This document shows positions 32,902 to 44,886 of a DNA stretch of 64,000 nucleotides, piece after piece. The position numbers were made by a program, and so were the translations under genes. Each line of letters begins with the position of its first letter. The first letter of the stretch is position 1. The DNA comes from Dipteronia dyeriana. Lineage: Eukaryota > Streptophyta > Magnoliopsida > Sapindales > Sapindaceae. The notes under the pieces are model-generated. The model was not told where the DNA came from, searched no databases, and saw only the letters and a list, made by a program, of their open reading frames with translations. The DNA lies in the NCBI GenBank assembly GCA_032871835.1, contig CM065300.1:108373088-108437087 (forward strand), read 5' to 3'.

Positions 32902-33454
32902 AAATTTTGTTTCCCTTTTAATTAGGACAATTTTAGCCAGGTCAATTATTAGCTTTGAAATTTAAATCATTGCTGGTTTTACAGTTATAAATAAAAACCA
33001 AACTCGGGATTTTTGAAATCTAAGGCATATGATAATAAGAACATATGAAAGACGAGCATGATAATAAGAACATGCAAATAGAATGCTCGGGACCATTAAT
33101 TTGGTAAAATTCCCGAATGGGTTAAGAAGCTCGAAGGAGCACGCCAGTCCAACAAGGTCATGTCGACCTTAGCAAAAAGGCAAACCCGATGCACTAGATT
33201 GTGGAAAACGGCTCATGGCGCTGTCGAAAAAAATCCCGGTGAAATGCGCAGCTATGTTAAGCAGTTCAAAAGCTTAACGATTCGACAAACCCTTGTACAG
33301 ACAAAACTAAGGAGACGTCGTCAGTGACTCATGTAAGGACTCGAACATATGATCATGGTGAGCCTTGATGTAATGTTTGGGTAGCAACCGAGTATGAAAT
33401 GAGAGTATAAATCTACTCGCTTGTTTCAAGATGGATCGGTTAATAATATAAGTC

Positions 33455-33805
33455 AGTTTAATAAGATACTTTGACATTAAAAATTGTTCCAGTTAACGAA
33501 ACCAAGTTTAATAAGATACTCGGTGAAGTTACTCGAACAAAATTAGCCAGTTTAATAAGATACTTGGCTTTAAAAATTGTTCCGGGTAACGAAACCAAGT
33601 TTAATAAAAGTGAAGTTACTCGAACAAAATTAGTCAGTTTAATAAGATACTTGGCGCAGAAACAATTAGCCAGTTTAATAAGATACTTGGTAAGAAGAAA
33701 TAAAGTTAGCCGATAAAAAGTTCTTGACAAAACCAAGTCAAATAAGATACTCGGTGAAGTTACTCGGGCAATAAATCAAGCAGGTTGGTTACAAAATACT
33801 TGGCA
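33455..33805 (+). repeat. Tandem AGTTTAATAAGATACTTGG repeats in element B
   Basis: At least five full copies of AGTTTAATAAGATAC(T/C)(T/C)GG (near 33455, 33502, 33548, 33634, 33670) and two or three decayed ones are spaced 36-85 bases, with AAAATTGTTCC and GTTACTCGAACAAAATTAG spacers also repeated. It lies after the integrase, in the 3' untranslated section. Confidence 0.8.
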
Positions 33806-33839
33806 GAATAAGGCAGTTGGCGAAAAAATTGGGATTTCA

Positions 33840-36660
33840 TTAAACTGTAATTACAAAGCGCAAGAGTTTTATACAAATACATCAAGGCTAAAGTGAGGAC
33901 TTGGAGATTTTGTCGATACTCGGGTTAGGTACCATTTCGTATTCATGAAGGAGACTCTCATTTGACGGCCAGACAATTGTGTCGACCAAGTCATCCATCA
34001 ATTCACTATAATCTGTTCTCGGGATCGGACCAACGTCAGCCGTCTAACCATCCGCACCAGCTTCCTGATTAGTATAAGAGGTAGAAAGAGAATGCTCTGA
34101 CAGGATCTCCAAGTGCATAGGGTGGGGCTGTTTACCCTGACTTCGACAGTATGCCCTCCACTACTTCGTTTGAGTTCAAATAGATTCTAAGGACCGGTCC
34201 ATATGGTTCTTTATCGACAACTCCCAGTTAGTTTGAACCTTATCAGTTGCCCAATTCTTGACTTTGAAAAACTCTCCAGCCGAGCCTAGGCCTTACTGAA
34301 ACTCCTGAAGAAGTAAGGCATCATAAGCTGGAGACTTTTTGAAATGGATAACCCCATGGACCTCAAGTTCCAGCCTAGCCTCCTTTGAGAGAGACTAGAC
34401 CGTCAGTGCTTGGCACTCCAGATCTTCGATTTTCTGTTCATAAGATGACTTGGCCCGATCAGCCTCTTGTTCAGCCTTAAGCATGGACTCCTAAGTAGCA
34501 GATAACAAATTTTGGAAGGATATAGCCTTCTCTTCTGCCACAAAAGCTCTCTCCTCCGCCTTTATCTGCTTAGCCAAGCAATGATCGGTGAACTCTTGAG
34601 CAGAGCCCACTTCTCTTTGATAGGCCACCTCAACCCGAGCACGGCTATCCTCACTCTCCTTCCGCTGAGCTTCAAGACGCCTTATTCGATCGGCTTGATG
34701 TTGTTGCATCTAAACCAACTTAGAAACTCGACCACCATCTATAAAGAAGTTAAATTAAAAATCTGATAGGCAAAAGACTTGAAAATAGTTGGGATAGAGT
34801 AGAACTTACATAAGATGCGTTGTTGAAAATATTCTGAAGACTGCCCCGTTAAAGAGCCATCTCTAAAACAGCTCCAGTGGTCTTCCCCACTGAAATCCCG
34901 ACCGGATGACATCACCATCAACATATCCTGGGGAAAACGATATGAAGAGCCTCCCGAGGATTTAGCCCTTACATCTTCAGCCTCAGGAGGTATGGAGCCC
35001 CTGTTCGGATCAAAAGTTTCCACTCCTGCTGATGCTTCAACATGAATGCTTGGGGGAATCTCAGCCTCGGTATCTTTATCACTTAATTCAATAAATGATA
35101 CCACCTGAGGGACTTTGTGAGGACGAACGGGAGAGTTGGCCATTTTTCTTTTCTCAGCCCCGAGTACGGTAAAAGCTGAGATCAGCCGCAGGGTCTTCCT
35201 GATCCTTAACATTAAGGAAAGATTCGAAGAAATCAGGGTCGAGATTTGCTTGTCCATCAGAGGTTTTATCTCCATCCCCAGTAACCGCTTGGTAGGAACC
35301 TCAACCGGGGAGCTCGACTCACCGGGCCCCTCGCCAAGACCATCACCTTGCCTACCCTCATATTCAGGCAACTTTTGAGCATGGCCAGCAGGGCCACTCG
35401 AACCACTAGATTCTTCTATGGTCGACTGAATGACCTCTTCGGAGACGTACTCAACAATCTGCTCGTCAGTCTTATCAGATTCCTCATCCGATTCAAGCGA
35501 AGCAATGCCTTCCTTACTTTGACGAGAAGTTTCTTTTTGGCTTGTTTGAAGGATCGAGTTCACCTGGAAAGCTTGAACGTCGCAGACGATGTCTGAGTCA
35601 TACACTTAATGATAAAGAGAACCAAGTCAGAAGTAATATAAAAGCGAAATAAAAGGGGGGAAGGGGGGGGGGGGGGGGGGGTAAGACCACTTACGTCGCC
35701 TGTGATAGCCTGAAATCTAGCTAAAGATGCCAAGCTCTATCTTCTTCTTCTCGATAAAAAGATGAGACCTACTCATTTTTTCCAAAGTCTGGTTTGGTCA
35801 GCTCAGTATCAGAAAAGTCAAGTTTTTTCTATTTCCATTTATCAGGGGAGCAGAAAAAATAAGGAACCTTTAGCACTGTCCGATTTCCCCCGGCCGAGAG
35901 AGTAAGCTGAAGTCCTAAGTTCCCTCCGGTAAAAAACCAACTGTTCTTCCAGTGCTTGTTCAACGAAAGGAATCCCCACATGAAGCCTCTCTTTTTGGCA
36001 TCATCAGAGGTTTCAACTCCCCGGTTCACTTTTGTCCCCTCAAGGACCCAGCAATCTGGCGGATTGGGCATGGGAAAATAAGTCCCTATCCGATCAGATT
36101 GCCTTAGTGTATAGAAGTGCCTGATTTCACTAGGGGAAGGCGGCGACAGATTCATCTGGCTCCACATATGCCACATACACATCAAGATCTTGTAGCTATT
36201 CGGGGCCAATTGGGCTGGAGCTATCCCTGCTTCAGCCAGAAACCAAGCAATAAATGGCTAGAGAGGAAGAGTGACACCGCAACAAAGCATGGACCCATAA
36301 ATCGCCACCATACCCGGGGGAGGGTTCCATGAGGCTCTATCACCAGCAGGAGACATTGTAACTGAGTCATCTAAGTTGAATCAAGCACGATATTTCATGA
36401 TCTCATCTACCCCGACCATAATCAAACCCACTCGGACGATCGACAGATAAAGGGATACGAGATGTTCTAAACTCCTCTTCAACATCCTTCTCATTAACAA
36501 TTTGCTCCTTGATTCGAACGTTGCCTGAGCCGTTCTTGTGGACCTCACTTTTACTTTGATGTTTTTCCATCGTGGATCGAAGAGGAACCTTGTGATCAGA
36601 AACGATAGATTCAGAACTAGAACTTAAACGGATGTCATGGTGAAGCCAGAAAATGTCAAC
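33840..36660 (-). pseudogene. Antisense extra ORF of element B
   Basis: On the strand opposite to gag-pol, protein-like sequence runs from about 36630 to 34000. It includes a conserved-looking N-terminal domain (ASWNPPPG near 36330; 35829-36209 with PNSYKILMCMWHMW, IRHFYTLR, GFMWGF and WKNSWFF), a Ser/Glu-rich middle (34739-35605) and a coiled-coil end (34491-34709, RIRRLEAQRKESEDSRARVE). The order globular domain, acidic linker, coiled coil resembles the antisense ORF reported for some Tat elements and the gypsy-type transposon domain in Pfam. Function unknown. A 19-base G run (35663-35681) and stops break it. Confidence 0.7.
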
Positions 36661-37150
36661 ATCTAAAAAAAAGGTTCGTTAGGAGGGATCTCCCCTAATA
36701 GTCTACGAACGTAAGAAACCAGCTAAAAATCTCCACGTTCAAGCACTTCGAAAGCTATTGTAAAAAGACGACGATAGGAAGATGGATCCATTAAAACTAA
36801 CCTTTGGAATAAAGAAACATGCTGAAAAAGCCTCCACAGAGAAGTTGAGATAAAATTCGACGTGAGAAAATTTAGGATGAGTGACTGCTTCTATAAAAAT
36901 GAGCCAGAGTAACCACTTAATGGAACATTTAAAGGGGCAATGACACGAAACCCTAGGATCTAAAAAAATGAGAAAAAATCGAAGACAGATTTGATAACGT
37001 AGGCAGCGTACTAGGAGACGCGCAGGTCGTTTTTCATAAATGATATCAAGAAATAAAGCGGTGGAAGAAACGTGTCAAGAAAAGAACTGACCAAGGCCAT
37101 CAGGATTCCAGAACATCATAATCATTGAGATTTCGCATGAAAGAGGTATT

Positions 37151-37986
37151 GTTATGTGTAAATTTTATCAGATGTACACGTCATTGACAAGGTGGATAAG
37201 ATTGCCAGATAGATATCAGAATAGGCATTCAGAAAATATCCCGGAAGATATCACTAAGGAATACGAACCTGAGTAAGTATAAATACAAGTACTGAGTAAG
37301 ACCTGCTCGAGGCCAGGCAACGTCATGTTCTACTCGGGATCAGCTGATGTCATGTTCATCTTGGGACAAATATGAAGAAATCCGAATAAAGAAGTTCAGT
37401 ACATAACTCGCATACGAACCAAGAGTTATATTAAAATACGCAAAGATATCCACGTCGAAGAAGAATTCCAAGAAGAATAAAATACCAAACATGAAAAAAG
37501 GTTCCAGATCAGGCAACAACTTTATTTCTTCAAGAAGACTGCGCATTTGTAAGGAAATAAGTCCTAAATGGACTATATGACTAGAGTCCCATTCGATCTC
37601 CATACAATCTCTGAAAAAGAAGATAAAGACTACTCCAACAAGTAACCAATTATAATTAAATACAAAAATCTTTCATTACTTGTACAAAAAGGATTAAGGT
37701 TCTATGAACATATAAATAGACCCATAATCTCATCATAAAAAGGGATAGAAGAGCACACAGAGAGAAAAAAGAGAGATCGAGAGTTGTAAACTTTTATTTC
37801 AATTGTGGATTTTGGCTCGGTTGCTTGTTCAACTACCCGTGAACGTTTCTCCGATCATCAGAGTCTTACCACGTAAATTTGAGTCTAACTAGTTTCAATT
37901 TGCATTCTCCTTCTCTTTCTTTTTAGGGTCACGGCTAAAATCCAATCTTGTTGACTTTCTTACAAATCGAGAAATCGATGTCAACA
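37151..37986 (+). repeat. 3' LTR of element B (836 bp)
   Basis: TGTTATGTGTAAATTTTATC to GATGTCAACA, preceded by the purine-rich GCATGAAAGAGGTAT. It contains a segment absent from the 5' LTR (CATAATCTCATCATAAAAAG near 37722). Confidence 0.93.
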
Positions 37987-37991
37987 ATATA

Positions 37992-38110
37992 TAATATAAT
38001 GCAAATTAAATGTTATTCCCATTTAACTAATTTATTAATTGGGATGCAAACATGTAGACAAGATTGGTATTTTTTTTTCTCTGCTATAATCTAAACTACT
38101 ATTTGTTGCT
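37992..38110. repeat. Segment S, left copy, second part
   Basis: Matches 55480-55599; it ends TTTGTTGCT directly against the LTR of Copia C. Confidence 0.85.
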
Positions 38111-38439
38111 TGTAAATAAAAAAAAATCTGGTTCGAATCTACAGAAAGTAACAAACATAAACGAAAAAAAAAATAGGAAATCGACGTCCGAGTTTCCCAC
38201 GATGTCCTTAAGACAATTTCGCTGTATATAACACTGTATATGTATAGTGATTATCTCCCAAGATACAAAAATTTAACATTGGAAGTGCAAAGCACAACCA
38301 CTCTCAATGAACTCAAATTAGGTTTGAACTTACCGAGCATAGAAAGAGAAGAAGGAGAAGAGAGAATAACTATTACTCTCTTTAATTTCATGATTTCAAG
38401 AATGTGTCTTCTGAGTTGTAGACTAGGGTTTCTTATATA
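38111..38439 (-). repeat. 3' LTR of Copia C, part 1
   Basis: TGTAAATAAAAAAAAATCTG (plus strand) to the D insertion at ATATA. Colinear with 54359-54685. Confidence 0.88.
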
Positions 38440-41236
38440 TGTTAGGTTTATGAGTTATGTTGGCATTATTCTATATCAAAACAACATTTCCTTTGTATTG
38501 TTTAGTTGTCTAGGATTCATGATGATTCAAGCTTCAAGGAAGAAAAAACAATCATTCAAGCAAGTTCAAGTCTTCAAAGGGAAAAGTGCTTCATGATTCT
38601 ACAAAGGTATATTAAAACCTTTCTTTTCTCTTTCAAGGCTAAGGCGCAAACACACACAATTCATATATTTGTGTCCCTGCATCGTAGCGCATCATTTGGT
38701 ATAACACTTTCACACATTTGAAGTTGAATGCTCATGCATTGGTATGAAAGTAACATGTTTTGGAAAATACATGATTGGAGACTATCTCTATGTAGTTTGC
38801 ATTCTTGTGTGAAATGTGTTTGTTTGTTTATATGTTTGTATAACATGGTTCTTGAACTTGATTTTAGTCTTAGACTAATCATGATTGAGTTTCGGTCATT
38901 TCGGTCACTCATAGTATTGTTTTTAAGTTCTAAGTCAAAAGATACTACACTTCCAATTCATGTTGCATACATTGTCTTTGTCTTCATATATCGAGTAGAA
39001 TTCTTATTTTCTGGGTTGAGTATATTATGTGTTCATGTCCATGAGAGAGTTATAGATTGTAATCCGTAAACGGATTCGAATTCCGAGTTTGGAGGCCGGA
39101 GAATAGTCGAAGAACGTGTGAGGAGTGCAAGGGAGTTGCACCATGGCCAAAGGCCATGCATTGGTGCAAGCCCGAGATGTCGCGTGGCCATCTCGGCTGC
39201 AACACCTTGCTGCCCCAAGATGCCCAGATTCCATCTCAAGGAAGCATCTTAAGTGGGTAGCTTTTGTCTTTTCACATATATCCCTTCCCTCTCCTTTATA
39301 TATCTCTTCTCTCTCATTTGAATCCAAGGAAGAAGAAAATGTAGTGCAGAAAATTTCCAGGTTTTTTCTCTCAACTTTGAATCACCATATCTCTCTTATT
39401 TCTTATCCGATTTGAGTGACTCAAGTTGGAGAAGTTTCGTATTGATGTCCTCTATTATCTCCAAGCAACCTTGAAGTCATTTGTTCAATTTTTCTGGTGG
39501 ATCACACCATTTTCGTGACTGTACTCGAAATTGTCAAGGTATTTGTTTATCTTTTGATTTCCTTGATTCTAACGTTCAAATACCTTGGGTCTTCTTCCTA
39601 CTTGTGCGTATTTGACTTGAACATATGTTGATGAGTGATAGATCTTCAATTAAATGCTAGTTGTGCTTAATTAGATACTTGATTGTGAGTTAGGTTTCAA
39701 TCAAACCTATGTTTTCACATGATTGTGAGTTGTATTGTGATAGCATCTTATCTAGGAATATTTGTGCTTCGATTGACTTTATTTTCATGATTAATTGTCT
39801 TATCATGTGCTAGAACTCATTTTTTGAATAGATCTAGGATTAGCACATTTGATTTTATATTTAGAGTATATTAGAGTTTAATTGACTATTTTTTGAATAT
39901 ATGCTCTAAATGATTGCTAGAGATTTGATTGATCATATATTGTGTTTCTAGCATTTTTGTGTTAGTACTAAAGTCTTGAATATGTACTTCATGAACATGT
40001 TTATTTCAAGCTTTAGTAATATGAACAAAATCTAGGTTTAAAGTATGTGTTTGGAAATTTGACATGCTCTAGATTTTCATTCATGCATAAGATCTAGACA
40101 ATCTTGTTTTGTGAACTTTATTGTCTATGTCTAGATCTTCATGGAGTGTACCTAATCCATACATTTCATATGCTCATGCATCATCTTGTGTGGAGTCATT
40201 TTTGGATTATAAACTAGAAAAATATACTTTGTGTGCTCATTGATTAATTCTAGTTTCCATAGAATTTGTTGATCATCTTATTCTATGTTGCGTGCTTGTT
40301 TGCGTTTTGCATTCATGATCACTTAGATGCCTTGTTAGAAAGAAGTCTTGACAATAGGTGTGAGACCTATATTGTTGAGCAAGGAAGTCTTGGCAAGAGG
40401 TGGGAGACCTCGGATTGTCAAGCAAAGAAGTCTTGGCTAGAGTCGGGAGGACTCAGATTGCCGAGCAATAAGTCTTGCCTAGGGTCGTGAGGATCGGAAA
40501 GAGTGAGCGAGGAAGTCTTGACTAGAGTCAGGAGGACTCAGATAGTAGAGTAAGATGTCTTGCCTTGGGTCATGAGGATTTGATAAGGTGAGCAAGGAAG
40601 TCTTGACAAGAGGTTTGAGGCCTCGGATTGTTGAGCATGAGGGCGGCATCTTCATGAGTAGGATATGAGGGTAGTTTCTAGGTTAAGGGGTCACTTGAGA
40701 TATTGTACTTTTCTTATCTACTAGTGGATTTTGTTTGCCGGTGGTTGCTAACCCATGGATGTTTCCTCTTCGGAGGTTTACCACGTTATATCTTGTGTCA
40801 ACTTTTATCTTTCCCTATCTCTATTATATTGATAATTGTTATTTGAATGATGTGGATATAACTTTCTATGTAATTTGAGTTCCTTAAACAATATTGTTTG
40901 TGTACGTTAGATAACTTTGTATCTTGTGATATTCCATTCAAGTTGTAAAGTACCACATTGTAATACTATAAGTACATCATATGGAACTTTGTCTACATTG
41001 AATATATTTGTTTATAAGATACATTGATCCTTGTTGTATGTTCTGTAGACTAAGATAGGACATTTGAGTATACATGAATATATTGTTTTCTCATAACAAT
41101 CATGTTGAAGGTTAATTTGTATGCTCATCAAGGTTTTGTCACTAGTCTCGAAAGATTTGTCAAAAGTGAGAGACAATCTATTCACCCCCGCCCCCCCTCT
41201 AGGTTGTTTAGTATAACCTTGTACATATTATTTTCA
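38440..41236 (+). repeat. 5' LTR of element D (2797 bp)
   Basis: Nearly identical to 44887-47696. It includes a GC-rich hairpin block (39140-39250), a seven-unit hairpin array (40342-40637), the CTCTTCGGAGGTTTACCACG block and a C-rich tract before CTCTAGGTTG near the end. Short frames inside (38240-39415) are not genes. Confidence 0.93.
40342..40637 (+). repeat. Seven-unit hairpin array in the D 5' LTR
   Basis: Seven tandem ~43-bp units begin GAAGTCTTG or TAAGTCTTG/ATGTCTTG and end near GAGCAAG. Each has an inverted core around a GTGAG/GGGAG-like loop: ATAGGT/ACCTAT, GAGGT/ACCTC, GAGTC/GACTC (twice), GAGG/CCTC and so on. Outer pairs also vary together (GGC/GCC, ACTA/TAGT, ACAA/TTGT). Confidence 0.85.
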
Positions 41237-41238
41237 AT

Positions 41239-41250
41239 TGGTATCAGAGC
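41239..41250 (+). promoter_or_regulatory. Primer-binding site of element D
   Basis: TGGTATCAGAGC, two bases after the LTR, is a perfect initiator tRNA-Met primer site. Confidence 0.92.
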
Positions 41251-41389
41251 GGGTCATTTAAAGTAGTTTGTGTGATTCGGGATCTACAAGGTTATTTACT
41301 AATCATGGATATCAACCTATAGTTTACAATTGTTTATTTTTTGTTATCCTCCTTCGTTGGTTGTGAAAAAGGTTCTTCTTGTTTTTTAT

Positions 41390-41880
41390 TTCATTTGTCT
41401 ACTAACAATTTTGTTGATATGCTTGAAAAGAAAGTTAGTGACAAATGCAAAGATGAAGAAGCTTTTTTCGGAGGATGATTGATCTAGACATGATTACTTG
41501 TCTTTACAACTCAATGAAGAGAATTGCATGTCAAAGACCACCAACTTCTACTTGATGGCTAGAGTTCACACTCTTTACAAGGAAAGAGATGAAGTGTTAA
41601 AGGAAGTTGAAATGAAGAATGAAGTGATCAAATGTCTAGAAAATAATATGGTAATGATCAAAGGCAAGGAAGAGAAGTTAGCAATCATGAAGGCCAAAGA
41701 GTTTTGGTAATCTTCATGGAGATTTAAGTGACCTAAGCATTGTAGATGAACAAGTGGGGTCTCCTACAACTAAAGGCAAGTCACTAAGGAACAAGAGGAT
41801 TTCAAAGGCCATGTCTTCCAAGGTCAAGTGCAAAATCAAGGAAATTAAAGAGTCTTCACCATCGGTACACTCTCACCCAA
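41390..41880 (+). pseudogene. Gag-like remnant in element D
   Basis: A 70-residue frame (41498-41710) of coiled-coil character (LYKERDEVLKEVEMKNEVIK) with SLQLNEEN before it, and Lys-rich sequence up to 41880, is the kind of text found in the gag of SIRE-like Copia elements. No capsid or zinc-knuckle motif survives. It could also be an unrelated coiled-coil scrap. Confidence 0.45.
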
Positions 41881-43789
41881 ATAGTAACATCTCGAAATTT
41901 ATTCCGGTTTGCTAATTTTGCTATATTGCCGTGAGTATATTAGATGATGCAAACTATGGAATTTGATGCATGATAATGAGATGTGAAAATCTTTTATGAA
42001 TGTTTCTTGCATGATAACACTTTGAATTTTGTGTGTGATAATGATAATCGTGTGAAGAAAATAATTGAGAAGATTTGGGTGAAAATGAGTGTTTCACATG
42101 ATCAATGTATAGTCTTGATGATATCTTTGTTGATAGCAATAATGATGTGTTTTACATGAGTAATATCGTTATAGAGAAGATAGTTGATGATTTATCTTCT
42201 AGATATATTTTTTCCATGAGAAATGATCATGATTTTTGTGTGAAATTTCACCCAAGAACAAATGGTTCAAGGGTGAGTGCTTTTACCTCTAGTGTAAGTA
42301 GCACATGTGAGTTAGCTTTAAGGCTAAGTGTCAAGCGTGTTGAGAATTCTAGCTAGCTAGCTTGGAATACTCCACGTCTAGACACGAACTTAGCTATCTC
42401 ACTTAACTTTGTTTTGATAGTCAAAATCCATTGATTAACTTTTGAGAAGTTACTCTTATGAAATCTATTTGGTGATTATCTTGTTAAGATTTTTGGAGAA
42501 AGTCATTTCTACTCTTGAATTGCATCATATAGCATGTCATATTAAAGAACTAGTATAGCATTCATATGGTCCTTGTTGACATTTGCTCTCTAAAGATCTT
42601 TTAGTGATGTGTTCCCAAAGATCTTACTTATGATGCTTGAAATGCTTGCTTGAATGATGAGTGGCATACTTTTTGAAAATATGAGCTTCATATTCTTTGA
42701 AAGCTACTCATTAGAGAAGTAATGATCTTGAATAAGTCTTTACTTATTGCTCTTAGATCATGTGCTTATGAGCCATAAAAACTTGATTTTCAAAAAATTG
42801 CACTTTGCTTCTCTTTTATGTTTAAGTTTGAGTAGTTGAGATTAAAAATGTGTAGATTATGACTGCATCTAAAATTTTATTGCTTAGTACATGATAGATG
42901 ACCTATGATTAGTATCCATTTTGCTTCGGCAACTACATAGAACTCAATGAGCACCTTCATGGAAAGGGCTACACACTTTGGTTATAAAGTCGTCCAATGT
43001 AGGAAAGGGCTACACCATTGTGATGAGTAAAAGTCATCATGAAGAATTTATGTTTATGTATGCAAAATCAAAGAAGTGTTGAAAAAGAATCAATAAAATA
43101 AAAATCTTTGATTCAAAGCCTAAAAAGAAATGGAGGAAGGCTTAAAATGAAGTATAGTTGTAAATTGTGATTGCTCGGGTTGAAAAACAGAAATGGGATG
43201 ACGAGCCACATGAACACACACGCTCACATGTTGAAATCTATTCTCTTTAAAGCAAAAATCCAGATGATAATCGGTTTGACCTTGATTGGAAAAGCTTCAG
43301 ATGGATAGGTGTTGAAGTGGTTTGCATGTTGATATCACAATCACTCCTTTTATATATGCTTGAAGCAAAGTTCACATGCACACTTTTGCTTATAGTGTAT
43401 TGTGATATTCTAGCAATTTTTAGAAGAATTATGAGAGAAATTAAAAATCTTGGTGTATCTCTCATAGTTTGTGGAGCTTATTATGTTGGATTTCTTTAAA
43501 ATTGCTTGAATGTGTGATTGTGTGGATTTATTGTGAACATTATTCTATCTTGATCTTAGATAGAGCACTTATCAAGGGGGAGCATAGTATGCTAGACTTT
43601 GTTCTCTTTTATGATTTGTTCACATGTTTCAAGTTGATATTTGTTGGCATATTCTTTGGTTGATATAATGAATCTTGTAGATGCTATTTCATATTTCTTG
43701 ATTTGCATGATGATTCTTGGTATTACCATATGCCCTTGTATTATTGATCACAAATAATGCATGAAGCATTTTGTAATAATTGTATGATT
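41881..43789. other. Non-coding interior of element D
   Basis: No frame above about 80 residues and no pol motif on either strand. Short direct repeats such as GAAAGGGCTACAC (near 42963 and 43013) are visible. I see nothing else. Confidence 0.5.
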
Positions 43790-44235
43790 GTATTTGCAGT
43801 CAACTTCTCCTTATTTGGGGTTGTATAGTAGTTGAGGTTGCAATCAATTCCTTCATTCTTGAAATTGAAATGAGAATAGTTGCAATAAATTCTTCTTTGT
43901 TTTGGAGTCGATAGTAATTGTAATTGTAATTGTAATTAATTCTATTGATTGTAGTTATAGTGAATTCCTCTTTGTTTGGGGTCGATAGTAATTGTAGTTT
44001 TAATCAATCTAATTGGTTATAGTTGCAGAAAATTTCTCCTTGCTTAGGGTGATAGTAATTGTAGTTTTAATCAATTTAATTGATTGTAATTGAAGAAAAT
44101 TCCTCCTTACTTTGAATGATAGTAGTTGTGGTTGTAATCAAATCTTTTCTTGTTTGAGGTTGATATGATTATCGTTGATACCAATTCCTTCATATTTGGG
44201 GTTAATATGATTGTTAATGCAATTGTTGAACTTGG
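43790..44235 (+). repeat. Degenerate ~65-bp tandem repeat in element D
   Basis: About six imperfect units of the form TTCCTCCTT(G/T)(C/T)TTGGGGT(C/T)GATAGTAATTGTAGTTTTAATCAAT(T/C)TAATTGATTG. Best copies are at about 43960-44100; units toward both ends are more decayed. Confidence 0.75.
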
Positions 44236-44871
44236 TAGAAATGACCTATATGCTTAAGAGTAAAATTTATGCATTTGTGATTCACTATACCTTGATGAGT
44301 TTGTTGTGGTGTATAGATTTGAATAACCTTTGATAGGTTAACATGGAAAAGCAAACTAGAATCAAGGGAGAAGATATGGGAGCTAGATGCTTGAAATAAA
44401 TCAAAGCTTCAAGTAAGGCATCTATCTCCGAATATTATGTGAGATCACCAATTGTTTCATTATTTGATCTCAAGGTATCATTTTTTTTTCTTTGGCATAA
44501 TTTTATGTCAAAAAGGGGGAGAAATATGATATTGTTTTAGCATATTTTCTTTGAATATTTGTCAAGTATTGAACTTCTTATGGCGTGTAATATTGTGATT
44601 TCATTTGGTTAAGAATATTACATGATTCTTTTGGATTTAAATGTTTAATTCTTTCCATAATTGTATATTGCCATATGCGTCTTTCTCTTGGATATGCTTT
44701 GTTCTTTAAGTTGATTTTAGGTGGCTACAAGAGAAGATCAAGAAGAAGTTCAAGACTTGTTGAAGATTAGTCTTAAGGAACTAACTCATTGTAATGTGAG
44801 GGTGTGATTTTGTGACCAATCTTCATGTTGTAAGTTTTAGTATTTTGTATAGGTGTTTTGACATAGAATTT

Positions 44872-44886
44872 GCCAAAGGGGGAGGT
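44872..44886 (+). promoter_or_regulatory. Polypurine tract of element D
   Basis: CCAAAGGGGGAGGT directly precedes the 3' LTR and would prime plus-strand synthesis. Confidence 0.85.

Larger units (their letters stand above)
26638..37986 (+). mobile_element. Gypsy (Tat lineage) retrotransposon B, full length but broken
   Basis: 11.35 kb with LTRs 26638-27467 and 37151-37986 (TGTTAT...TCAACA) and ATATA target duplications on both sides (26633-26637, 37987-37991). The pol order is protease, RT, RNase H, second RNase H, integrase. The second, plant-type RNase H (ATNNQAE), the long 3' section with tandem repeats and an antisense ORF together point to the Tat lineage. The unoccupied site survives in the right copy of segment S (AAATATATAATATA at about 55477), which confirms the boundaries. 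All frames contain stops. Confidence 0.93.

Noticed and set aside
39025..39415. Frames of 68-100 residues in the D LTR
   Set aside because: Repeated in both LTRs (also 45470-45692), lie across non-coding hairpins, and differ in frame between copies.
40342..40637. Regularly spaced repeats resembling a CRISPR array
   Set aside because: Repeats lie inside a plant LTR, have no unique spacers (the whole unit repeats and pairs) and there are no cas genes.
41239..41250. tRNA-Met-like sequence as a tRNA gene
   Set aside because: Only the 12-base primer-binding site is present, directly after an LTR; there is no cloverleaf around it.
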